DNA of 64,000 nucleotides from assembly GCF_030815585.1 (NCBI RefSeq), contig NZ_JAUSWY010000001.1, forward strand, positions 2,294,001 to 2,358,000, given 5' to 3'. Below, in pieces: positions 18,626-26,395 of this stretch. The notes beneath the pieces are model-generated. The model was not told the DNA's origin. It ran no database searches and worked only from the letters and a program-made list of their open reading frames with translations. How positions within the stretch are numbered: position 1 is the first letter of the stretch; every line of letters starts with the position of its first letter. Source of the stretch: Arthrobacter pascens. Its GTDB lineage: Bacteria; Actinomycetota; Actinomycetes; Actinomycetales; Micrococcaceae. A program made the position numbers and the translations under genes.

Positions 18626-18760
18626 GTGACCATTGCGCCGCCGGCCGACCTCGGCGAAGTGGTGGAGGGCGGCGACTGGTGGCCCACCACCCTTGAGCCG
18701 ATGGTCCGGGAGATGTTCAACGACTGGGTTGCCGCGGGCGAACCCGCATCCCAGAAATAG
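18626..18760 (+). other. Small open frame, possible gene remnant
   Basis: A 44-codon frame starting GTG right after the ROK stop reads VTIAPPADLGEVVEGGDWWP and continues with an acidic/aromatic helix to ASQK. The composition is protein-like, but the length and lack of a ribosome binding site suggest the leftover end of a lost gene. No family is recognised. Confidence 0.25.
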
Positions 18761-18792
18761 GCGGCGACGCCCGGAAATAGGCTGCGACGCCG
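18753..18792. repeat. Two tandem ~20-base repeats
   Basis: GAAATAGGCGGCGACGCCCG at 18753-18772 is followed directly by GAAATAGGCTGCGACGCCGG at 18773-18792 (18 of 20 identical). Lying between gene ends, it may be a slippage product. No function is visible. Confidence 0.6.
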
Positions 18793-18818
18793 GGACCTCG
18801 GCACGTTGCCCTGAAACG

Positions 18819-19244
18819 TCAGGCAACGTCCCGGGAGACCCCCTGAACAGCAGACCGGTCCAGTTCCAGCCAGGCCTCCAGATGGAACGGCAGGATCAGC
18901 GGCGAGCCCGGCCGGCCCTGCAGGTAGGGCACCAGGAGCTGAAAGTCGACCGAGACGGCATGCACGCCCGGGCCAAGCCCGCGCCGGCCAGCCACGACGA
19001 GGCGGTCCTGGACGAACCACCAGCCGGACTCTTCCGGGAGCGCATCCGCCGGCACCTCCCGCATCCCGAGGTTCACCTCAAAATCCTCCCGACCGAGCCC
19101 AACGCCATCGACTTCCACGGCGAGGCCAGAGACGCTGGACAGCGGCATGGAGCGGATCCATGGCAGCCCGATCCGCAGCTCAAAGCCATCTGGAGTATTG
19201 GTGAGCGCATCTTCCCGCAGAGCTGTTTGCAACATGACTTCCAT
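18819..19244 (-). CDS. C-glycoside deglycosidase beta-subunit-like protein (DUF6379-type), divergent member
   Basis: This 141-residue beta-rich protein has the family layout: LRIGLPWIRSMPLSSVSGLAV near 23-43 (compare VQLPWYRSLWLSAVDDV at 22597), a Gly-loop, SGWWFVQDRLVV near 72-83, and FQLLVPYL near 102-109. In known C-glycoside deglycosidases the small beta subunit packs on the TIM-barrel alpha subunit and completes the active site. It is transcribed divergently from an alpha-like gene at 19303, unlike the usual co-linear order. It lacks the PYMQIAP-type end of its paralogues, so it is the most diverged copy. Confidence 0.7.
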   Translation of the reverse strand: MEVMLQTALREDALTNTPDGFELRIGLPWIRSMPLSSVSGLAVEVDGVGLGREDFEVNLGMREVPADALPEESGWWFVQDRLVVAGRRGLGPGVHAVSVDFQLLVPYLQGRPGSPLILPFHLEAWLELDRSAVQGVSRDVA

Positions 19245-19249
19245 CCTTT

Positions 19250-19269
19250 ATCCTAAAAGTGACATAAGT
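19250..19269. promoter_or_regulatory. Candidate operator (TGACATAAGT) between divergent beta and alpha genes
   Basis: AAAAGTGACATAAGT ends at 19269 and shares the ACATAAGT half with the sites at 17289 (CATAAGT), 26432, 32393 and 36380. It sits in the 58-base gap between two divergent starts, so one regulator could control both genes. The left half is poorly conserved here. Confidence 0.45.
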
Positions 19270-19302
19270 TTGTCATTAACACGCCTATTTGAAAAGGTGC
19301 CC

Positions 19303-20316
19303 ATGACCGGAATTCCTGACGCCTGGACCCTCTGCGCGAGCGCCTTCAACTGGACTCCTGAAGTCACCGCAGCACACCGCCCCGCCCTGGATATCGTGAC
19401 TGGCATAGTCGCTGATGGGGTGGCCGATACGATCGAACTCGAGCCCGGACTGCTGTGGCGGTCCTTCCCGGCCCCCCAAGGCGGCGAAGTGGACGAGTTC
19501 CGCGATGCCATGGACAAGGCAAAGGGGAACGTCAGCATCGTCGGTGCGAGCCTGGACGACTTCCTCTCAGCGACCCAGCGGCGATCCACCCAGCAGCGGC
19601 TGGACTTCCTGGTTCCCCAACTCCAGGCGGCCCGGCGGGTCGGGGCTGCCGGTGTCCGGTTGCCGATCGGCCAGGCCGGTGCCGAGCTGCTCGGCCTGGT
19701 ACAGCCCCTGCTGCACGAATTGGACCTGGTGCTGTACGAGGAGATCCAAGGACAGCAGGTTCCCGAGAGCCCCGCCATGGCCCCTGCGCTGAACACGATC
19801 GCGGGGCTGGCGGACGATCATGTCCGGGTGCTCGTGGACATCAGCATGCTCATGCCCTCCCTGCCTGCCAGCTACCTCGAGGAACTCCGCCGCGGCGGCG
19901 TCCCCGGCGAGCTGGTGACCCGGCTGGCGGACGAATGGCGGAACCCTGCCACGCTGGACGCCGTGAAGGCCCTGCTGCAGTCCGGCAACGTGCCGCCCCG
20001 TGTCCACACGCTCTTCATGAACCTGGTCATCCGCTTCGGCCGCAGCGACGTCTCAGACCTTCGGAGCATCCTTCCCCTGGTTGGCGGTTTCCACCTTAAA
20101 TTCTGGGACCTGGATGACACCGACGGACGTGTGTCGCAGCCGCTCCGCGACCTGGGGGGACTCCTGGGCAGCACCGGCTTTGCCGGCACCCTGACCAGTG
20201 AATGGGGCGGCCACGAGTGGCTCCAGGATGACCCCACCGACATTACGCGCCGGCACCTTGATCTCGCTGCCTCCGCGCTGGCTGCCGGTGCCTTGGGGGA
20301 CGGAGCTGCCGACTGA
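19303..20316 (+). CDS. TIM-barrel alpha-subunit-like protein (sugar isomerase/deglycosidase superfamily)
   Basis: This 337-residue protein starts at ATG 19303 behind AAAAGG. The AP-endonuclease-2 TIM-barrel metal set appears to be retained: Glu147 (VLYEEIQG), Asp179 (VLVDISM), His264 (GFHLKFWD) and Glu300 (LTSEWGGHEW). The SEWxGH signature is shared with the alpha proteins at 23786 and 33515. Overall similarity to them is low, so it may act on a different glycoside or on the released 3-keto sugar. It is divergent from the beta-like gene 18819 and ends at a strong terminator. Confidence 0.72.
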   Translation: MTGIPDAWTLCASAFNWTPEVTAAHRPALDIVTGIVADGVADTIELEPGLLWRSFPAPQGGEVDEFRDAMDKAKGNVSIVGASLDDFLSATQRRSTQQRLDFLVPQLQAARRVGAAGVRLPIGQAGAELLGLVQPLLHELDLVLYEEIQGQQVPESPAMAPALNTIAGLADDHVRVLVDISMLMPSLPASYLEELRRGGVPGELVTRLADEWRNPATLDAVKALLQSGNVPPRVHTLFMNLVIRFGRSDVSDLRSILPLVGGFHLKFWDLDDTDGRVSQPLRDLGGLLGSTGFAGTLTSEWGGHEWLQDDPTDITRRHLDLAASALAAGALGDGAAD

Positions 20317-20352
20317 CGCCATGCACTGTGGAACCGCTGGCAAAGCAAAGCG

Positions 20353-20385
20353 GCCGGCCCCGAGTTACCGGGGCCGGCAGCTTTT
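20353..20385. terminator. Bidirectional Rho-independent terminator
   Basis: The stem GCCGGCCCCG (20353-20362) pairs with CGGGGCCGGC (20369-20378) and is followed by CTTTTCTTT. It lies between convergent genes ending at 20316 (+) and 20398 (-). Confidence 0.85.
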
Positions 20386-20397
20386 CTTTGTGGTTTC

Positions 20398-21402
20398 CTA
20401 CTTCGTGCTGAATGCCGCGTCGAATGCGGCGGCGGAGGGCTCATAGCTGGACAGCCTGCGGACGAATCCGAGTGCCTCGGGCGCCCCGGCCAGCCGGTCC
20501 ATGCCAGCGTCCTCCCACTCCACGGAGAGCGGGCCGCTGTAGTCGATGGAATTCAGCATCCGGAACGCATCCTCCCACGGCACGTCACCGTGCCCGGTGG
20601 AGATGAAGTCCCACCCGCGGCGCGGATCAGCCCAGGCCAGGTGCGAGGACAACCGGCCGTTGCGGCCGTTGGACAGGCGCTTCTTCGTATCCTTGCAGTG
20701 CACATGGTAGATCCGGTCCTTGAAATCCCAGAGGAATCCCACGGGGTCGATGTCCTGCCACACCATATGGCTCGGATCCCAGTTCAGCCCAAAGGCCTCG
20801 CGGTGCCCGATCGCCTCGAGTGCGCGCTGCGTGGTCCAGTAGTCGTAGGCGATCTCGGACGGGTGCACCTCGTGCGCGAACCGGACCCCGACCTCGTCAA
20901 AGACGTCAAGGATGGGATTCCACCTGTCCGCAAAATCCTGGTAACCGGCGTCGACCATCTTTTCAGAGGCAGGCGGGAACATTGCCACGTATTTCCAGAT
21001 GGACGAGCCCGTAAAGCCGGTCACCGTCTTCACGCCCAGCTTCGCGGCGAGCCGCGCGGTGTTCTTCATTTCCTCGGCGGCACGGCGGCGCACCCCTTCC
21101 GGATCCCCGTCGCCCCACACGATGTTCGGCAGGATGCCGCGGTGCCGTTCGTCGATCGGGTCGTCGCAGACCGCCTGGCCCTTGAGGTGGTTGGCGATGG
21201 TCCACACCTTGAGGCCGTGGCGTTCAAGGATGTCCAGTTTTCCCTGCACATAGGCCGTGTCGTCCCAGCGCCAGGGATCCAGGTGGTCACCCCAGCAGGC
21301 GATTTCCAGCCCGTCATAGCCCCACTCGCCGGCGAGCCGGGCCACCTCCTCGAACGGCAGGTCAGCCCACTGGCCGGTGAACAGCGTTATTGGTCGTGCC
21401 AT
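20398..21402 (-). CDS. Sugar phosphate isomerase/epimerase-family TIM-barrel protein
   Basis: The protein has 334 residues. ATG 21402 follows GGAGGGGAAGA, so the longer in-frame extension, which overlaps the upstream gene, is rejected. Metal ligands of the xylose-isomerase-like barrel are visible: Glu in FAHEVHPSE, Asp in GLNWDPSHM, His in YHVHCKD and Glu in SVEWEDAG. The barrel is followed by a short helical tail. Proteins of this type are often paired with Gfo/Idh dehydrogenases and act on 3-keto or inosose sugars. It is the last gene of the 26325-20398 operon, 13 bases after its Gfo/Idh neighbour. Confidence 0.82.
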   Translation of the reverse strand: MARPITLFTGQWADLPFEEVARLAGEWGYDGLEIACWGDHLDPWRWDDTAYVQGKLDILERHGLKVWTIANHLKGQAVCDDPIDERHRGILPNIVWGDGDPEGVRRRAAEEMKNTARLAAKLGVKTVTGFTGSSIWKYVAMFPPASEKMVDAGYQDFADRWNPILDVFDEVGVRFAHEVHPSEIAYDYWTTQRALEAIGHREAFGLNWDPSHMVWQDIDPVGFLWDFKDRIYHVHCKDTKKRLSNGRNGRLSSHLAWADPRRGWDFISTGHGDVPWEDAFRMLNSIDYSGPLSVEWEDAGMDRLAGAPEALGFVRRLSSYEPSAAAFDAAFSTK

Positions 21403-21415
21403 GTTCTTCCCCTCC

Positions 21416-22600
21416 TTAGCGGGCCTGAACGGCAGCGTCTGCTCCGACGCTGGTCCAGGCAGAGTCATTATCGGAGCTGCGCTCGACGGCGTCGAGCACA
21501 CGCTGCACCCTGAGCCCCTCAGCGAAGGTCGAATGCGGTTCAGTGCCGCCCACGATACCCTCCACGAGGTCCTTGACCTGGTGGGAGAACCCATGCTCGT
21601 AGCCGAGCATGTGGCCGGCGGGCCACCACGCCGAAACGTAGGGGTGTTCCGCTTCAGTGACCAGGATCTTCCGGAACCCCTGGCGGTCCGCGGGTGCAGT
21701 GCGGTCGTAGAACTGGACGCTGTTGAGGTCCTCAAGGTCGAACGCCAGGGCACCCTTGTCGCCCGAGACCTCAATCTGCAGCGCATTCTTGCGTCCGGTA
21801 GCAAAGCGCGAAGCCTCAAACGACGCCAGGGCGCCCGATTCGAAGCGGCCCGTGAAGATGGCGATATCGTCCACGGTGACCTGGCCCTTGCCTACGCCGG
21901 CAGTGCCGGAAAGACCGGAACCAGAATCCAGAAGGGGGCGTTCCTTCACGATGGTGTCGATGACGCCGGACACCTTCGCCAGGTTCAGCCCGGTCACGAA
22001 CTGGGCGAGGTCGATGGCGTGGGCGCCAATGTCCCCCAGCGCGCCGGACCCGGCGTGTTCCTTTTGCAGGCGCCAGGCCAGCGGCATGTCCGGATCGACG
22101 AGCCAGTCCTGCCGGTACGAGGCGCGCACCTGGTTGATGGTCCCCACGGCGCCCTCGGCGATGAGGTTGCGGAGGAAGGTGACGGCCGGAACCCGGCGGT
22201 AGGTGAAACCCACCATCGTCCGGATTCCCTTTGCTGCTGCCCGCTCGGCCGCTTCGGCCATGGCTTCAGCCTCGGCGACCGTGTTGGCCAGCGGTTTTTC
22301 ACACAGAACGTGCTTCCCCGCTTCAAGTGCCGCGATCGCGATCTCGGCGTGGGAGTCACCCGGGGTGACGATGTCGACGACGTCGATATCGTCACGGGCG
22401 ATCACCTCGCGCCAGTCTGTGGCTGACTCGGCCCAGCCCCACTTCTGGGCGGCTTCGGCCACGGCTTCGGCGTTCCGGCCGACAACGACCGTCATTTCGG
22501 GCTCCGCCGGCAGATCGAACACCCGCGGGGCCGTGCGCCATCCCTGGGAGTGGGCAGCACCCATAAAGCCGTATCCGATCATTGCCACGCGCAGGGTCAT
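21416..22600 (-). CDS. Gfo/Idh/MocA-family sugar dehydrogenase
   Basis: This 394-residue protein starts with [17 protein letters not shown], the NAD(P)-binding glycine motif. The catalytic Lys motif LCEKPLANT is near 100, with GFTYRRVPA following, and [13 protein letters not shown] (Asp/His pair) near 200. It overlaps the beta-subunit gene by four bases. It probably reduces or oxidises the keto-sugar released by the deglycosidases, alongside the isomerase at 20398. Confidence 0.87.
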   Translation of the reverse strand: MTLRVAMIGYGFMGAAHSQGWRTAPRVFDLPAEPEMTVVVGRNAEAVAEAAQKWGWAESATDWREVIARDDIDVVDIVTPGDSHAEIAIAALEAGKHVLCEKPLANTVAEAEAMAEAAERAAAKGIRTMVGFTYRRVPAVTFLRNLIAEGAVGTINQVRASYRQDWLVDPDMPLAWRLQKEHAGSGALGDIGAHAIDLAQFVTGLNLAKVSGVIDTIVKERPLLDSGSGLSGTAGVGKGQVTVDDIAIFTGRFESGALASFEASRFATGRKNALQIEVSGDKGALAFDLEDLNSVQFYDRTAPADRQGFRKILVTEAEHPYVSAWWPAGHMLGYEHGFSHQVKDLVEGIVGGTEPHSTFAEGLRVQRVLDAVERSSDNDSAWTSVGADAAVQAR

Positions 22601-22995
22601 GCGAGCACTACCTTGCGCTCAACTGCCACCCGGTTGCCGACGTAGCGCATGGGCGCGATCTGCATGTACAGCAGGCGGAGGGTGAGGACAACTTCGACGT
22701 CGATCTCCTCGCCCTCGTCCGGGACGCGGTCCAGCGGGATGATCACATCGGGCCGGTCCGCGACGAACCACAGCGTTTCCCATTGCTCGGGAAGCTCGGC
22801 AATGGAGTAGGACTTGCCCTGCAGCTCGAAGCGAAGGGATTCCTTGGGGATCTCCACCCCGTTGACTGTTGCGGCGACGTCGTCAACGGCGGACAGCCAA
22901 AGACTGCGGTACCAGGGCAGTTGCACCGTCACGGCAATGCCCTCTGGGTGCCTGCGGACGTCGGTGTCCTTGAACAGGGAGTTGTGAGTTGCCAT
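22597..22995 (-). CDS. C-glycoside deglycosidase beta subunit (DUF6379-type)
   Basis: This 132-residue protein starts at ATG 22995 behind AAGGAAA. Its core (HPEGIAVTVQLPWYRSLWLS, VNGVEIPKESLRFEL, LRLLYMQIAP) is closely mirrored by residues 1-135 of the fusion protein at 33515. In the CarBC-type deglycosidases of Microbacterium/Arthrobacter the beta subunit partners a TIM-barrel alpha subunit to break the sugar-aglycone C-C bond of 3-oxo-C-glycosides. Its natural partner here is most likely the alpha protein at 23786, separated by the NTF2-like gene. Confidence 0.82.
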   Translation of the reverse strand: MATHNSLFKDTDVRRHPEGIAVTVQLPWYRSLWLSAVDDVAATVNGVEIPKESLRFELQGKSYSIAELPEQWETLWFVADRPDVIIPLDRVPDEGEEIDVEVVLTLRLLYMQIAPMRYVGNRVAVERKVVLA

Positions 22996-23003
22996 GGCTT
23001 TCC

Positions 23004-23774
23004 TTACTTGAACGTGTCGACGAAGGTGTCGTGGGGAACAGGAGGGGCGGGATCCAGCGTCTGCCGTGTTGACGGGCTGTAGGGGTGGTACTCCGTGGGC
23101 ACGGGTTCATCGGCGGGCGGCATAAAGACCGGCTTGCCGTCGTCGCCGAAGTACATGAGGTCCAGGGCAAAGGCGTGCTGGTTCTTTTCCGCAAAGCTGA
23201 TCCAGTTTTCCTCGAACGGCGCCCGGAGGAGCTCGTAGCACCGGAATTTCCAGATCTTCCACTCACCGTCCTGCCGTAGGAAGTCCACCGCATACTTGCA
23301 CCAGACCCAGTGGGCCCAGACTTTCTTGCCCTGTACTTCGCCGGGTGAGTACATGTAGTCGGGACTTTCCTTGGCCACTTCCGGGTCCGTGAGTCCGGAC
23401 TCGTTGCCCGTGATGATCCAGACGCCCTTGGCGGTCTTGCCATCGGCGGCCACCTCGATCACCGGCGTCGTGGTGTAGTGCAGGATCAGCTTTCCCACAG
23501 GGGACGGACGCCCCTGGTGGTAGCGGACGACACTGTCGTAATCCGTATACTGCCCGGCGTTGGTGTACCTCGCACGGACGCCAGGCGTGCCCGGCTTCAC
23601 CCACAGCGGGATGATCTGTTCGTCCTCGAAGGCGTTGTGCAGATACATGTAGCGGTTGAACAGATTCTCGATGTCACCCCTGTCGTTGGCCCGGCGGGCC
23701 AGGCGGAGTGCCTCGCCGAGTTCACGGCGCAGCTCCTCAACCTCAGTGGTGAGCTCGGTATTGGTGGCAGTCAT
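23004..23774 (-). CDS. NTF2/SnoaL-like domain protein in the deglycosidase operon
   Basis: This 256-residue protein starts at ATG 23774 behind AGGAGA. A short coiled-coil-like N-terminus (EVEELRRELGEALRLARRAN, ~10-30) precedes a cone-like alpha+beta domain: DIENLFNRYMYLHNAFEDEQ, then KLILHYTTTPVIEV and DGEWKIWKFRCYEL. This is the scytalone-dehydratase/SnoaL type of fold, which hosts dehydratases, isomerases and aldol-type enzymes. It is much longer than the usual ~130 residues because of a proline-rich C-terminal extension. Its position between alpha and beta genes suggests it processes the glycoside or aglycone; the reaction is unknown. Confidence 0.7.
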   Translation of the reverse strand: MTATNTELTTEVEELRRELGEALRLARRANDRGDIENLFNRYMYLHNAFEDEQIIPLWVKPGTPGVRARYTNAGQYTDYDSVVRYHQGRPSPVGKLILHYTTTPVIEVAADGKTAKGVWIITGNESGLTDPEVAKESPDYMYSPGEVQGKKVWAHWVWCKYAVDFLRQDGEWKIWKFRCYELLRAPFEENWISFAEKNQHAFALDLMYFGDDGKPVFMPPADEPVPTEYHPYSPSTRQTLDPAPPVPHDTFVDTFK

Positions 23775-23785
23775 GAGCGTTCTCC

Positions 23786-24811
23786 TTAGGCTGGAACGAC
23801 GGATTCCTCGACGGCGCGGCGCATCAGGGTGTGCTGCTTCTTGACCAGGTCGATCGGATCGGACTCGCCAAGGTCAGCGAACGCGTGCCCCTCCCACTCG
23901 CTGGACAGGAAGCCCTTGTAGCCGCCCTCGACGAATTGCCGCACGATGCGCGGAATGTCCATCGCGGGCTCGTTGCCGTGCTCGTCGATGTCGTAGAACT
24001 TGGCGTGCACGTGGAAGATCTGCGGCATGATGTCCAGCCATTCCTCCGGCGGAACCAGGCCGTGCATGTTGAACGCCAGCCGGGTGAACGGGCCCAGGCG
24101 TGCAGGATCAAAGTTATTGGCGTTCAGGTAGTCCTCGAACTCCTGGTTGCGTTCCTGCATTGGCAGCGGCTTGCGCCAGATTTCCTGCATCACGGCGAAG
24201 TGCTCCTCGGGCAGGCCCATCTGGGTCAGGGTGCGGAAGAGCGTGGGCGAGAGGCTGTGCATGGTGGAACTGAAGTCGGCCGTGAAACCGAGCCGGTCGC
24301 TGCCCAGTTCCGCGTACATTTCGCGGATCTGCAGGATCTTGGGATCGTTGGGGCCCTGCGGGGCGTGGATTTCGTAGCCAAGCTTCTGGTCGTACTTCTC
24401 TGCCAAGGGAAGAAGGCGCCCCAGCAGTTCCTTGCCGGCGGACCGGATGACGATCTTATTGAAGCCCAGCTTGTTGGCGGTCTTGAGCTGCCTGGCGAAG
24501 AAATCGTACTCCTCGTCGGGCGTCATGTCTCGGTCCTTACGCCGGCCCATGTCCAGGTTGGTGCCCACGGCGCTGGGGGTCAGGCCATAACGGTCCATGC
24601 TGTCCCGCCACAAGCGGACGAAGTCGTCGTCGACGTCGGGGTAGGTGCGCAGCATCTGGGCGATGTTGAACTCGACCCCGGGGCCGAGCCCTTCATCGGC
24701 GACGGCCTTGATCAGGGTCTCGGGCGTGTAGAGTCCGGCGGCGAACTCGGAGGTGAGTGAATAGAGGGTAATGCCAAGCTCGATGCCCGAGCCTGCGATG
24801 CCTTCTGACAT
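23786..24811 (-). CDS. C-glycoside deglycosidase alpha subunit (TIM barrel)
   Basis: This 341-residue protein starts at ATG 24811 behind AAAAGGAA. The metal site of the AP-endonuclease-2 barrel is visible: Glu147 (GYEIHAPQG), Asp179 (GFTADFSST), His269 (FHVHAKFYD) and Glu305 (SSEWEGHAF). It is highly similar along its length to residues 161-492 of the fusion protein at 33515. Known alpha subunits use Mn(II) and a general base to split 3-oxo-C-glycosides, with a small beta partner. It lies directly after the alpha gene 24830 in the operon led by 26325. Confidence 0.83.
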   Translation of the reverse strand: MSEGIAGSGIELGITLYSLTSEFAAGLYTPETLIKAVADEGLGPGVEFNIAQMLRTYPDVDDDFVRLWRDSMDRYGLTPSAVGTNLDMGRRKDRDMTPDEEYDFFARQLKTANKLGFNKIVIRSAGKELLGRLLPLAEKYDQKLGYEIHAPQGPNDPKILQIREMYAELGSDRLGFTADFSSTMHSLSPTLFRTLTQMGLPEEHFAVMQEIWRKPLPMQERNQEFEDYLNANNFDPARLGPFTRLAFNMHGLVPPEEWLDIMPQIFHVHAKFYDIDEHGNEPAMDIPRIVRQFVEGGYKGFLSSEWEGHAFADLGESDPIDLVKKQHTLMRRAVEESVVPA

Positions 24812-24829
24812 GTCGTGTTCCTTTTCGGT

Positions 24830-25933
24830 TCAGCCGCGGACGGGCTGGGCGAGGTGGCTGTTGAGGATGCGGCGGGCGTCTGTTGCGTCCGTGATCATGG
24901 CGGAACCGGCGTTTGCCGCAGCTGAACGCTGGACGGCCTGCTCGCCGCGGATGATGTCGAAGGGGTCCTGCCAGTTGTTCCAGTGCCAGCCTTCGTATTC
25001 GCTGGAGATGGCGCCGTTGTAGCCGTTCTCCACCAGTTGCCGGACCAGGTCACGCACCGGCACCGATGGCTCTTCGCCGTTTTCGTCGATGCCGAAGAAC
25101 TTGCCGTGCACGTGGCGCACCCATGGCATGATTTCCAGCCAGGTGTCCAGCGGTGCAGGCCCGAAGAGCCCCGTTCCGTTGATACCAAAGTCGATGCCGA
25201 GGTCCGGCCTGCCGTTGCGGGCGGCCAGGCCAATGAAGGCACCGAAGCGCTCACCATGGACCTTCTGGGTGTTGGGAGGTCCTTCGGCATAGAAGCCGTT
25301 CCACAGGTCAACCACCTGGCGGAGCAGGTCCTCGGAAGCGCCGCGCCGGCGGTAGGCCTCCAGCAGGGAGGGGGCAAAGCCAGCGACGGTGGCTCCCCAG
25401 TCGGCGGTGAAGCCAAGCAGTGGGGAATCGAGCTTCTCGTAGCGGTCGCGCAGGGCCAGCACGCGCTCGTGCGCGCCGTGCTGGTCCGCGTGGACCTCCA
25501 GTGCCAGGGTAACGCCGTACTTCTCGGCCACGGGCAGCAGGCTTTCCATGGCGTCGGGTGTCAAGGAGATCTGCACGCGTGCGATCGGGAAGCCCAGCCG
25601 GGCGGCCACCTCGATCTGCTTGCGCATGTATTCGACCAGCTCGTCGTGATTCATGAGCCGGTCGCGGTGGATTCCGGTGTCAACGTTGACTGCAAGGGAG
25701 GTGGGAACGAGGTCCACCTCGGCCACCAGGTCACGGAACCGGCCAACAAAGTTGTCGTCGATGCGGTCCGGGAAGCCCCGGAGGCTGGAGAATCCAATGA
25801 CCTCGAGCCCCGGACCGAAGCCCTCCGAAGCCAGTTTGCGGATCAGGCCGTCGAGGTCGTACTGCCGGGCGTGGAAGGCCCGCGTGAAGCTGTAAAGGGT
25901 GACGCCCTGGATCGGCGTGCCGAGGCTGGTCAT
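24830..25933 (-). CDS. Second C-glycoside deglycosidase alpha subunit (TIM barrel)
   Basis: The protein has 367 residues. It overlaps the beta gene 25930 by four bases, so the pair is surely co-translated and is probably one enzyme. Metal residues are Glu146 (ALEVHADQ), Asp178 (GFTADWGAT), His276 (RHVHGKFFG) and Glu312 (SSEYEGWHW). It differs from the 23786 alpha protein through most of the barrel loops and has a C-terminal tail of ~30 residues, suggesting different substrate range. Confidence 0.82.
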   Translation of the reverse strand: MTSLGTPIQGVTLYSFTRAFHARQYDLDGLIRKLASEGFGPGLEVIGFSSLRGFPDRIDDNFVGRFRDLVAEVDLVPTSLAVNVDTGIHRDRLMNHDELVEYMRKQIEVAARLGFPIARVQISLTPDAMESLLPVAEKYGVTLALEVHADQHGAHERVLALRDRYEKLDSPLLGFTADWGATVAGFAPSLLEAYRRRGASEDLLRQVVDLWNGFYAEGPPNTQKVHGERFGAFIGLAARNGRPDLGIDFGINGTGLFGPAPLDTWLEIMPWVRHVHGKFFGIDENGEEPSVPVRDLVRQLVENGYNGAISSEYEGWHWNNWQDPFDIIRGEQAVQRSAAANAGSAMITDATDARRILNSHLAQPVRG

Positions 25934-26325
25934 CGCTGTGCCACCTTCATGGTCTTGGTGTCGTGCTCTTCGATGTGCAGCACGCCGTGGTCGGTGATGA
26001 TGTAGGGGATGTAGAGCTTCAGGTCCACCCGGACCTCGTGCTCGGCCTGGTCATCCTGGACGGGAAGCTGGCCGGAAAGGACAGCCGAATCCAGCGGGAA
26101 CCACCACTCGCCGGTCTCGTCCACGAGTTCCTCAAAGCTGAACGTGCGGTTGTTCATGGTCCAGCGCAGCGAGTCCTCGGGGGCGGCGACGCCGTCCACC
26201 GTCAGCGCCGCTCCAGCGATGCACGAACCCGGAAGGGCGCGGTACCAGGGGATGCGGACTTCGACGGCGGTGCGGCCGTCCCGGGTGGTGAGTGTTCCTT
26301 GCTCGATAATGCGGTCGGCGATCAT
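25930..26325 (-). CDS. C-glycoside deglycosidase beta subunit (DUF6379-type), partner of 24830
   Basis: This 131-residue protein starts at ATG 26325, chosen for the AAGGAGGT seven bases upstream. It has the family core VEVRIPWYRALPGSCIAGAA, VDGVAAPEDSLRWTM, GEWWFPLDSAVL and LKLYIPYIIT. It is the first gene of the operon that runs to 20398. The candidate operator at 26413-26432 lies ~90 bases upstream, inside the 3' end of the oxidase gene, so the operon probably has its own promoter. Confidence 0.8.
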   Translation of the reverse strand: MIADRIIEQGTLTTRDGRTAVEVRIPWYRALPGSCIAGAALTVDGVAAPEDSLRWTMNNRTFSFEELVDETGEWWFPLDSAVLSGQLPVQDDQAEHEVRVDLKLYIPYIITDHGVLHIEEHDTKTMKVAQR

Positions 26326-26395
26326 CGAGACCTCCTTGTCTGCGGCATGCCTTGCCTGCGATTGAACGAAGTGCTGGCATCGTACCACTTCTTCA

